From a virus: a DNA stretch of 23,735 nt. Below the pieces are notes generated by a model. The model had not been told where the DNA came from. It did no database searches and saw only the letters and a program-made list of their open reading frames with translations. This document shows, one piece after another, positions 6,157 through 10,408 of this stretch. Numbering within the stretch: position 1 is the stretch's first letter; every line of letters begins with the position of its first letter. Location of the stretch: IMG/VR virus record IMGVR_UViG_3300035180_001006, positions 1 through 23,735 of that record. The stretch is one strand, 5' to 3'. The translations under genes were made by a program, and so were the position numbers.

Positions 6157-6204
6157 GGTTTCTCTTGTTCTCGCGCCGGTCGGTGAGCCGGAGCGTTAGC
6201 CGAA
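6087..6204 (+). other. attC: attC8 (cassette 8, cut 6195/6196)
   Basis: R'' TGCTGCTAAC pairs over 10 bases with the cassette start at 5872. Left arm GGCTGCACGCGAACCGGCGC pairs with GCGCCGGTCGGTGAGCC. The loop holds GTGA at 6153-6156. Confidence 0.88.
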
Positions 6205-6536
6205 GGCTGATACGTCACGCGGTCTGCCACCATCATGCAGAAGTTCGCCACGTCGGCGCATTCGTCGGCGGTCTTTTCCGGGTTGGGGCTGTCGATGCCT
6301 TCCGAGTGAGCCGTAAAGGACTGTTGCACTTCCACGGTTTCGTCGAGCATCCGTTCCACCAGTTCCCACGGGTGGTCTTTGAGCCATCCTTCGCGGTCGC
6401 CCTTGTGCCGGTTCTTCGCGAGCTTGGCTTCCATGCGTTTCGCGAAGGCGAGCACATGCGGCCACGTCGGGGAATCGGCTAACAAATCACTGGAGGCAAC
6501 AGCGCCCCCGTCTTGCATTTGAGCATCACTTTTCAT
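6153..6536 (-). CDS. MazG-like nucleotide pyrophosphohydrolase (cassette 9)
   Basis: The product is 127 residues from ATG 6536-6534 in the attC9 loop. The all-alpha core has KNRHKGDREGWLKDHPWELV (about 41-60) with E58, E61, E66 and E69, then DECADVANFCMMVADR with E92 and D95. This is the ExxE...ExxD metal-binding scheme of MazG and related dNTP pyrophosphohydrolases. The 'NRHKG-GW' lead-in is typical of the phage group that includes MazZ-like enzymes. Such enzymes hydrolyse nucleoside triphosphates to monophosphates and can reshape the nucleotide pool or lower alarmones. The tail from SANAPAHRP is attC8-encoded. The stop overlaps the next gene's GTG. Confidence 0.75.
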   Translation of the reverse strand: MKSDAQMQDGGAVASSDLLADSPTWPHVLAFAKRMEAKLAKNRHKGDREGWLKDHPWELVERMLDETVEVQQSFTAHSEGIDSPNPEKTADECADVANFCMMVADRVTYQPSANAPAHRPAREQEKP

Positions 6537-6600
6537 CGGTTGTTTCCTTTGGTTGCGAGGCGTCGCTGTCGGCGCTGTGCCTCAGTTCTACGTTCGGCCA
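6475..6600 (+). other. attC: attC9 (cassette 9, cut 6592/6593)
   Basis: R'' TCGGCTAAC pairs over 9 bases with the cassette start at 6195. Left arm ACTGGAGGCAACAGCGCC pairs with GGCGCTGTGCCTCAGT, with extra G and A on the left. The MazG-like gene starts in the loop. Confidence 0.9.
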
Positions 6601-6849
6601 CACCCGGCGCGACTCGTCGCCCCAGATGTCCAGCCCTGCCGCGAAGCACAGCCAGATGAGCCGGATGACTCGCGGGTTTTGGTCGTCAGGCCGTTGCGTG
6701 TGAAGTCTCGGCAGCCAGAACCACCACACGAAGTTGAAGCGGCTACGATATTCGCCATCCGGTTCTGCGTAGCCTCTTGGCGCGATGAAGCAGTGTGGCC
6801 GAACCAGTCGCTTCAGCGAACGGCGGGATTGCGTCTCAGTTATATTCAT
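6526..6849 (-). CDS. Tryptophan-rich hypothetical protein (cassette 10)
   Basis: The product is 107 residues from ATG 6849-6847 in the attC10 loop, with an ATGA overlap upstream. The N-terminus (ETQSRRSLKRLVRP) is attC-encoded. The body has FNFVWWFWLPRLH, then VIRLIWLCFAAGLDIW, either buried aromatic core strands or a weak membrane segment. The tail WPNVELRHSADSD and beyond is encoded by attC9, and the stop lies 11 bases inside the next gene. Family unknown. Confidence 0.6.
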   Translation of the reverse strand: MNITETQSRRSLKRLVRPHCFIAPRGYAEPDGEYRSRFNFVWWFWLPRLHTQRPDDQNPRVIRLIWLCFAAGLDIWGDESRRVWPNVELRHSADSDASQPKETTDEK

Positions 6850-6893
6850 AGCGTCTTGTGCCCGCCGTCGCTGAGCTTGTCGTTCGGTGAAAT
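6793..6893 (+). other. attC: attC10 (cassette 10, cut 6882/6883)
   Basis: R'' GTGTGGCCGAAC pairs over 12 bases with the cassette start at 6592. Left arm GCTTCAGCGAACGGCGGG pairs with CCCGCCGTCGCTGAGC, with two extra bases (T, A) six apart on the left, a textbook attC. The loop holds ATGA at 6846-6849. Confidence 0.92.
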
Positions 6894-7226
6894 TGGGATG
6901 CCGCCACCAGCAGTCTCCGTCGGCGTGGCCTTTGCTTCGGAAGAAGGCAATTTCTGGTTGGCGGCAAAGAGTTCGCGCACGGCTTCATTCAGGCGCGAGA
7001 GCATCATCTGCATTTTGATGCGGTCTATCAGGTCGTGCGCTTCGATGGTCAGGATTTCCACCCCTTCATCGTCTCGCACCGGCACTTGGATTTCCTTCGT
7101 GGCGACACCTTGGCCGGGCTTCACTTCGGGGACGGTGATTGTGAATGGCACGTATTTCACCGAACCCGTCGTCGCAGCCAACCCCGCGCAGGCGTCCTGA
7201 TTTTCGTTGCTCGTTTTCGTTTCCAT
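6846..7226 (-). CDS. Hypothetical protein, 126 residues (cassette 11)
   Basis: ATG 7226-7224 is in the attC11 loop. After an attC-encoded start (NENQDACAGLAATTGS) comes a beta-rich part (VKYVPFTITVPEV, KEIQVPVRDDEGVEILTI) and a helical part (HDLIDRIKMQMMLSRLNEAV), then a linker. The last residues SPNDKLSDGGHKTL are encoded by attC10. The stop overlaps the next start as ATGA. No known family is recognised; the layout suggests a small structural or binding domain. Confidence 0.6.
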   Translation of the reverse strand: METKTSNENQDACAGLAATTGSVKYVPFTITVPEVKPGQGVATKEIQVPVRDDEGVEILTIEAHDLIDRIKMQMMLSRLNEAVRELFAANQKLPSSEAKATPTETAGGGIPISPNDKLSDGGHKTL

Positions 7227-7274
7227 AGCGTTCAGATTTTCGGCGCGGGGCGGCTGGACTCTGCGTAGGGCGCA
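7154..7274 (+). other. attC: attC11 (cassette 11, cut 7265/7266)
   Basis: R'' ATTTCACCGAAC pairs over 12 bases with the cassette start at 6882. Left arm GTCGCAGCCAACCCCGCGC pairs with GCGCGGGGCGGCTGGAC. R' is degenerate, GTAGGGC in place of GTTRRRY. Confidence 0.82.
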
Positions 7275-7462
7275 AAGGCCGCGATGCGTTCTCCGAGGAT
7301 GTTTGCATACAGGGTCATCGCTTCCAGTTGGCGGTTGAGCCTCGATCGTTCGGTTGCGTCCAGCGAGCGATACAGGTCTCCACCAATGAAGGCGGTCAGC
7401 TTGTTGCGCTTGTCGTCCAGTTCGGTCTTTTCGGTCACTACTCGTTCTTGATGCAGTTTCAT
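7232..7462 (-). CDS. crAss001_48-like small phage protein (cassette 12)
   Basis: The product is 76 residues from ATG 7462-7460, chosen over an in-frame start 48 bases upstream because the protein then begins MKLHQERVVTEKTELDDKRN, as is usual in this group. The pattern QERVV-EK-ELD-K--KL-AFI, then LYRSLDATERSRLNRQLEAM and YANILGERI matches the short two-helix phage family I know as crAss001_48-like. Function unknown. The tail PYAESSRPAPKI reads into attC11, where the usual Asn codon is Tyr (TAC). Confidence 0.65.
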   Translation of the reverse strand: MKLHQERVVTEKTELDDKRNKLTAFIGGDLYRSLDATERSRLNRQLEAMTLYANILGERIAAFAPYAESSRPAPKI

Positions 7463-7481
7463 TTTAGTTTTTCTGTTGTTC

Positions 7482-7584
7482 GTGCGCCCGAACCACTGCA
7501 TGGAGCACAACGGCGGGCGCGTTGCCGTCGTGCAAATTCGTGCGTCACTTGTGCCCGCCGTGGCTCATGCAGACGTTCGGCGCT
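7482..7584 (+). other. attC: attC12 (cassette 12, cut 7575/7576)
   Basis: R'' GTGCGCCCGAAC corresponds, with one T/C change and one gap, to the altered cassette start at 7265. Left arm TGCATGGAGCACAACGGCGG pairs imperfectly with CCGCCGTGGCTCATGCA. The loop has the cassette 13 stop. Confidence 0.8.
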
Positions 7585-7832
7585 TGGCATTGTGCCGTCC
7601 ACGCTGGCAGTGACCATGACAGCACGGCGTCCACCGCATTCCGGTATTCGTGGTCGGCAGAGTATCGCTCTGATTGTAGGGCGAGCATCGCGAGCCTGTG
7701 CGCCGATTCCACGCTCCTTTCCAGCGCCGAACCATGCGGTGCAGCCAATGAGCTACATCGCGGGCAGGTGGACGTTTTCAGTCCTTCCCACGTTGCTCCA
7801 CATTGACACTCTCTTTTTCTGTAGGCGCTCAT
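7545..7832 (-). CDS. Zinc-ribbon protein with attC-encoded ribbon (cassette 13)
   Basis: The product is 95 residues from ATG 7832-7830, which sits in the right arm of attC13 and overlaps the upstream stop (ATGA). The first about 36 residues, with CQCG and CPRC (zinc ribbon), are encoded by attC13 itself. The remainder is helical (ERSVESAHRLAMLALQSERY, then a final helix). Ordinarily attC loops are non-coding, so this one has become a protein domain. The tail APNVCMSHGGHK comes from attC12. Function unknown. Confidence 0.55.
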   Translation of the reverse strand: MSAYRKRECQCGATWEGLKTSTCPRCSSLAAPHGSALERSVESAHRLAMLALQSERYSADHEYRNAVDAVLSWSLPAWTAQCQAPNVCMSHGGHK

Positions 7833-7856
7833 GGCTGGATTTTGTCGTTCGGCGGA
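7723..7856 (+). other. attC: attC13 (cassette 13, cut 7847/7848)
   Basis: R'' AGCGCCGAAC pairs over 10 bases with the cassette start at 7575. Left arm GTGCAGCCAATGAGC pairs with GCTCATGGCTGGAT. The loop encodes the zinc ribbon of the cassette 13 protein; its ATG is in the right arm. Confidence 0.8.
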
Positions 7857-8113
7857 AGTGCGGCATCCATGAGTCCCTTTGCACAACGGAAGATTTCGAG
7901 CTTCGACTCGGCAGCGGCGCGGCGTTGCGCTTCGACGCAGGCCACGTCCGCGAAGTATGCGACGGCCATCCGCAGAGTTCTTCGAGACTCGCCGCAGTCT
8001 ATGTCCTCGGTGATGTCGTTGCTGATTTTTGCGGCGCATTGAGCCTGTTTGTCCGTGAACCGCCGAACAAGCTCACTGGAGCGAACGTGGGCGGGCCGTG
8101 TGGGTTTGCTCAT
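7829..8113 (-). CDS. Helical hypothetical protein (cassette 14)
   Basis: The product is 94 residues from ATG 8113-8111 in the attC14 loop, with an ATGA overlap at both ends. The sequence is mostly helical (SELVRRFTDKQAQCAAKISN, then RTLRMAVAYFADVACVEAQR) with several Cys and Ala. The tail ALPPNDKIQP is attC13-encoded. No family recognised. Confidence 0.6.
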   Translation of the reverse strand: MSKPTRPAHVRSSELVRRFTDKQAQCAAKISNDITEDIDCGESRRTLRMAVAYFADVACVEAQRRAAAESKLEIFRCAKGLMDAALPPNDKIQP

Positions 8114-8172
8114 AAAGGTTTCTGGTTTTCGAGCGTCGCAGATCCGCGTCGCTCAGTTCGGTCGTTCTGACT
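8060..8172 (+). other. attC: attC14 (cassette 14, cut 8164/8165)
   Basis: R'' CCGCCGAAC pairs over 9 bases with the cassette start at 7847. Left arm ACTGGAGCGAACGTGG pairs with CCGCGTCGCTCAGT, with extra G and A on the left. The loop holds ATGA at 8110-8113. Confidence 0.87.
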
Positions 8173-8427
8173 AGCGCGGCGCATCGCGGTGTCACGCTTC
8201 TTGAGGAGCGCGCTGATTGGTTTCACGAACTTCTCGACGACGGCACGCACCTTTTCCTTGTCGGCACATTCTTTGCAGATGTCAGGCTGGTGGACGCAGC
8301 CGCAGATTATCGCCTCGCAGGTGTGGCAGTAATCACGGGCGCAGACTTTGCACTTCGTCAGCCATGACGATTCACGCTTGCACACGTCGCAGGCTTCGAC
8401 CGTCTTTGCTGGTATTTTGATTTTCAT
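8110..8427 (-). CDS. Multi-cysteine zinc-binding protein (cassette 15)
   Basis: The product is 105 residues from ATG 8427-8425. The frame continues upstream into attC15, but this start gives the natural MKIKIPAKTVEACDVC opening. Eight or more cysteines follow in pairs: CDVC, CKVC, CHTC, then CGC and CKEC, between about residues 13 and 57. The layout is a cross-brace or double zinc finger resembling FYVE/PHD/B-box-like folds. A charged helix follows (KEKVRAVVEKFVKPISALLK). The last 20 residues (ASQNDRTERRG onward) come from attC14. It could bind nucleic acid or host proteins; the family is not fixed. Confidence 0.65.
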   Translation of the reverse strand: MKIKIPAKTVEACDVCKRESSWLTKCKVCARDYCHTCEAIICGCVHQPDICKECADKEKVRAVVEKFVKPISALLKKRDTAMRRASQNDRTERRGSATLENQKPL

Positions 8428-8441
8428 TTTGTTCGACGTGA

Positions 8442-8536
8442 TGCCCAACCACGGGATGCAGAGAACCCGGCTTGGGCGTTTCAGTTTCAATTCATGCGTC
8501 TTGTGGGCCGGGTCTCTGATCCCGACCGTTAGGGCA
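8442..8536 (+). other. attC: attC15 (cassette 15, cut 8528/8529)
   Basis: R'' TGCCCAAC does not pair with the start of this cassette at 8164, unlike all others. Left arm CGGGATGCAGAGAACCCGGC pairs with GCCGGGTCTCTGATCCCG, with extra G and A. It differs from attC4 by a compensated C-to-A/G-to-T pair in the stem. Confidence 0.9.
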
Positions 8537-8785
8537 ATGAGCACGCACCACTTCAGCCGCAGCGCGTTTGGATTCCAGATGGCGAGCCATCGCGGCCTCG
8601 CAGTATTGAGCGGAGCAGTATGTCACCATCTCAGCTTTCGCCGCTTCCTCGTCACCTCCGAAGTCCGCTTGCACGAGATGCCGGATTTGCACCAAGTCCC
8701 ACGGATAGGGATTGTCGAGCAGGTCACGAATTGCCCTAACCATGCGCGGCAGCGAACGGCTGGATTGCGCCTCGGTTTCAATCAT
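8492..8785 (-). CDS. Hypothetical protein, 97 residues (cassette 16)
   Basis: ATG 8785-8783 lies in the attC16 loop. The first 18 residues (ETEAQSSRSLPRMVRA) are attC-encoded and resemble the attC-encoded start of the cassette 10 protein. The body (IRDLLDNPYPWDLVQIRHLV, then a helix with two Cys) is helical. The tail CPNGRDQRPGPQDA comes from attC15. No known family. Confidence 0.55.
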   Translation of the reverse strand: MIETEAQSSRSLPRMVRAIRDLLDNPYPWDLVQIRHLVQADFGGDEEAAKAEMVTYCSAQYCEAAMARHLESKRAAAEVVRAHCPNGRDQRPGPQDA

Positions 8786-8830
8786 GGCGTTTTGGCCCAG
8801 CCGTCGCTGAGCTTGGGTCGTTAGATTTTG
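8730..8830 (+). other. attC: attC16 (cassette 16, cut 8820/8821)
   Basis: R'' ATTGCCCTAAC pairs over 11 bases with the cassette start at 8528. Left arm GCAGCGAACGGCTGG pairs with CCAGCCGTCGCTGAGC, with extra bases on the left. The loop has the cassette 16 ATG. Confidence 0.9.
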
Positions 8831-8975
8831 CGCGCCGCTCTGTGCTCGCGGTTTTCTCCCCCACCTCCGCCCACCGAAGAAGAGCAATGCGACGCATCTC
8901 CTCTTTTCGCTCGGCTTTGGTGCTACCCTTCCAGCGATTCCTTGCGCCTTTTTTACCCATGTCGGATGCGTTCAT
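8778..8975 (-). CDS. Small basic protein (cassette 17, second gene)
   Basis: The product is 65 residues from ATG 8975-8973, with an ATGA overlap to the gene upstream. MGKKGARNRWKGSTKAERKE and RRIALLRWAEVG form a short basic helix-turn-helix-like motif seen in many tiny phage and plasmid proteins (GKKGA-RW...ER-----A-RW). It is probably DNA-binding. The tail KSNDPSSATAG is encoded by attC16. Confidence 0.6.
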   Translation of the reverse strand: MNASDMGKKGARNRWKGSTKAERKEEMRRIALLRWAEVGEKTASTERRAKSNDPSSATAGPKRHD

Positions 8976-9151
8976 TTTTTCACCGGACTCCGAAGTCCTA
9001 GTCCCGCGTTTTGATGCGACCTTTTATCTCCGACCTCCCACGCTGGTATGCTGAACCATCCTCCGGGATGACAGCATGATCCGCCGGATGAGCGAAACCG
9101 CTCATCCCCCTTCTTGAGTTTTTCCCCGAACCTGATTTTTCGATGCGTCAT
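8972..9151 (-). CDS. Small hypothetical protein (cassette 17, first gene)
   Basis: The product is 59 residues from ATG 9151-9149. KIRFGEKLKKGDERFRSSGG, WFSIPAWEVGD and a final LRSPVKK match a known style of short phage proteins (GE-LKKGDE...W......G....RRP-K). I know no function. An ATGA overlap couples it to the downstream gene, and both are in the same long cassette. Confidence 0.55.
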   Translation of the reverse strand: MTHRKIRFGEKLKKGDERFRSSGGSCCHPGGWFSIPAWEVGDKRSHQNAGLGLRSPVKK

Positions 9152-9158
9152 AAAAAGC

Positions 9159-9364
9159 GTTCTTTGAGTCGTTGTCAGCCCAGCCCTATCGTGTCGCGCC
9201 TCGGTCGTCTTTCGACTCCGGTGATACACGCTCACACTGGCATTACTTGTTCGCTCTCGCCCGAAGGCCGCGCCATCCGAAGATGACGACTCGCTTGCGT
9301 TGTGCCGGTGAGCGCCGCGTGCGCTTACCAAGGATTTCGGTTTCGTTGTGACGACTCAAAGAAC
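9159..9364. repeat. 14-base inverted repeat bracketing 206 bases
   Basis: GTTCTTTGAGTCGT at 9159-9172 is perfectly repeated in inverted orientation at 9351-9364. The enclosed 178 bases have no clear gene. It could be a MITE-like insertion in cassette 17 or a chance match; no flanking target duplication is obvious. Confidence 0.4.
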
Positions 9365-9452
9365 TGCGGGAAGTATCATGCGTGACGTTACGCATTGCAA
9401 GAAGTTTGTTGAGATTGTTTTTTGGGCGCTCCGCTACCTCCTCCCGCTCCAT
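9243..9452 (-). CDS. Doubtful ORF in cassette 17
   Basis: This is a 69-codon frame from ATG 9452. The sequence is very basic (GKRTRRSPAQRKRVV) and has no recognisable domain. It spans one half of a 14-base inverted repeat (9159-9172 and 9351-9364). It may be the first gene of cassette 17 or a chance frame. The 9152-9480 stretch holds no other convincing gene. Confidence 0.2.
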   Translation of the reverse strand: MEREEVAERPKNNLNKLLAMRNVTHDTSRSSLSRHNETEILGKRTRRSPAQRKRVVIFGWRGLRARANK

Positions 9453-9480
9453 TCAGCAGCGAAAGCTCGGCTCTTAATTG

Positions 9481-9561
9481 GCAAAATCTAACCATGCGCT
9501 ACAGCGAACGGCTACGGCTCGCAGACTCGCCTTCGCCGTCGCTGAGCTTTTCGTTGGCCGT
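9481..9561 (+). other. attC: attC17, last of the array (cut 9553/9554)
   Basis: R'' GCAAAATCTAAC pairs over 12 bases with the cassette start at 8820. Left arm GCTACAGCGAACGGC pairs with GCCGTCGCTGAGC, with extra A and A on the left. R' is GTTGGCC; no further attC follows in 9562-16974 that I can find. Confidence 0.88.
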
Positions 9562-9684
9562 CAGCAGCTTCGGGTTGAGGCGGATTAAAACGCCAGCGCG
9601 TGTAGGCACCCATCGGTGTTTGAGCAGCCGCCAGAAGATGTGCGGTGTCAGCGACCAGTATTCGGGTTTGTAGGCGCGTTTCAT
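9499..9684 (-). CDS. Hypothetical protein ending in the terminal attC
   Basis: The product is 61 residues from ATG 9684-9682, coupled by ATGA to the nuclease gene upstream. It starts MKRAYKPEYWSLTPHIFWRL and continues with a basic segment. The last 20 residues (TANEKLSDGEG onward) are encoded by attC17, the last attC of the array, so the 3' end of this non-cassette gene has been supplied by the integron. No family recognised. Confidence 0.55.
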   Translation of the reverse strand: MKRAYKPEYWSLTPHIFWRLLKHRWVPTRAGVLIRLNPKLLTANEKLSDGEGESASRSRSL

Positions 9685-10052
9685 TGCTTCGTCAATTCCA
9701 GCACGCGCAACGTGCGCTGTTTGCCTTTGCCTTCCCAAGAATGAATTTGAATCCTGCCGCCGCTGGCAAGCCAGATGGCGTGACGCGGTTCCGCCTTCGT
9801 CTTGGCAACGCGCGCGTGATAGTTGCTCGTGCTTAGACCGCCTGTGACTTGAACGAGCATCACGCCTCGCGACGGCGAGCAAGCGAGCAAGTCAGCAAAA
9901 CCAAACGCGTCCCGCGTGATGAATGTTTTCGGGATGCGTTGCTCAACTACCGCCACCGTCCACCCTTCGGCTTCAAGATGCTTCACGCTGGCGTTGTTCG
10001 CCGCGAACGGCTTGGCGCGTTTCGGTTTGGTTTCTGAAATGTCGGCGATCAT
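9681..10052 (-). CDS. Putative PD-(D/E)XK-like nuclease
   Basis: The product is 123 residues from ATG 10052-10050. The open frame extends upstream to a TTG at 10169, but no good start or domain is there. The pattern is a helix (VKHLEAEGWTVAVVEQRI, 23-40), then FGFADLLAC with Asp54, then VMLVQVTGG (64-72). It resembles Holliday-junction-resolvase or VRR-type nucleases, where the D...(E/Q)xK core follows a helix and two strands. Gln68 and Thr70 replace the usual E-x-K, so activity is uncertain. It belongs to the leftward replication and recombination block. Confidence 0.5.
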   Translation of the reverse strand: MIADISETKPKRAKPFAANNASVKHLEAEGWTVAVVEQRIPKTFITRDAFGFADLLACSPSRGVMLVQVTGGLSTSNYHARVAKTKAEPRHAIWLASGGRIQIHSWEGKGKQRTLRVLELTKQ

Positions 10053-10215
10053 TTTGTTGTGGCGCTGGTTTCTTTGAACTCCAGCAAAGTCACTGTGAAC
10101 CAGCTTTTCCGTCTGTCCGGGCAATTTACTTATCTTGGTTTCATCGTTGGCTATACTGGCTTTGTCCAACGCTACGCTATCGCTTGCGCGACCCGAGTGC
10201 GTGAATGTCTTGAAA
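10053..10215. other. Stretch between genes without a confident gene
   Basis: The only leftward frame here is an upstream extension of the nuclease gene with no ATG or GTG, only TTG 10169. I see no attC, terminator or promoter that I would defend. Confidence 0.4.
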
Positions 10216-10395
10216 CTACTCCTCGCGTTCCGCGTGTTCCGCCTTCACGAGTTCGACTGTGCATCGTTTGCCGAAAGGATTGACCTCAAGGCTGCGAATC
10301 GCTTCCTCGGTTGTTTCAACTATGACACGCGGATTGCCGGTTTCCGGGTCGCTGCCGATCTCGGTAATAGTGCCGGTCAGTTTTGTGTTTTTCAT
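10216..10395 (-). CDS. Small beta-rich hypothetical protein
   Basis: The product is 59 residues from ATG 10395-10393 to TAG 10218-10216. MKNTKLTGTITEIGSDPETG, then VIVETTEEAIRSL and a charged end. The composition and the strand-turn-strand look fit a small OB- or Sm-like domain, as in other phage recombination operons. It is 13 bases downstream of the exonuclease gene. Family not certain. Confidence 0.55.
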   Translation of the reverse strand: MKNTKLTGTITEIGSDPETGNPRVIVETTEEAIRSLEVNPFGKRCTVELVKAEHAEREE

Positions 10396-10408
10396 TAGGT
10401 TTGTTGTT

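Larger units (their letters stand above)
1920..9561. mobile_element. Phage-embedded integron: intI, attI and 17 cassettes
   Basis: The platform is intI, then a GTTAGAGAGC junction at 2930, then 17 attC-bounded cassettes of 245-733 bases, ending at 9553/9554. Cassette spans are 2931-3205, 3206-3734, 3735-3979, 3980-4524, 4525-4986, 4987-5557, 5558-5872, 5873-6195, 6196-6592, 6593-6882, 6883-7265, 7266-7575, 7576-7847, 7848-8164, 8165-8528, 8529-8820 and 8821-9553. In 15 cassettes the first 9-12 bases pair with the cassette's own R'' box. All bulged bases are on the left (+) arm, so attC polarity is rightward. All convincing cassette genes are leftward. Flanking genes on both sides are phage genes on the same strand. 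Confidence 0.92.

Noticed and set aside
2931-9553. Cassettes with leftward polarity (attC following each gene)
   Set aside because: Complementarity of borders is symmetric and cannot decide, but extra-helical bases lie on the left arm in all sites, and the only unpaired core site is at the intI end. Both indicate rightward polarity.
3077-9561. CRISPR array suggested by regularly spaced similar repeats
   Set aside because: Spacing is 245-733 bases, repeats are imperfect palindromes with variable loops, and the intervals are coding; the features fit attC sites.
10085-10130. Further attC right arm (GTGAACCAGCTTTTCC)
   Set aside because: There is no matching left arm or R'' box near it, and the core lacks GTT in the right place.
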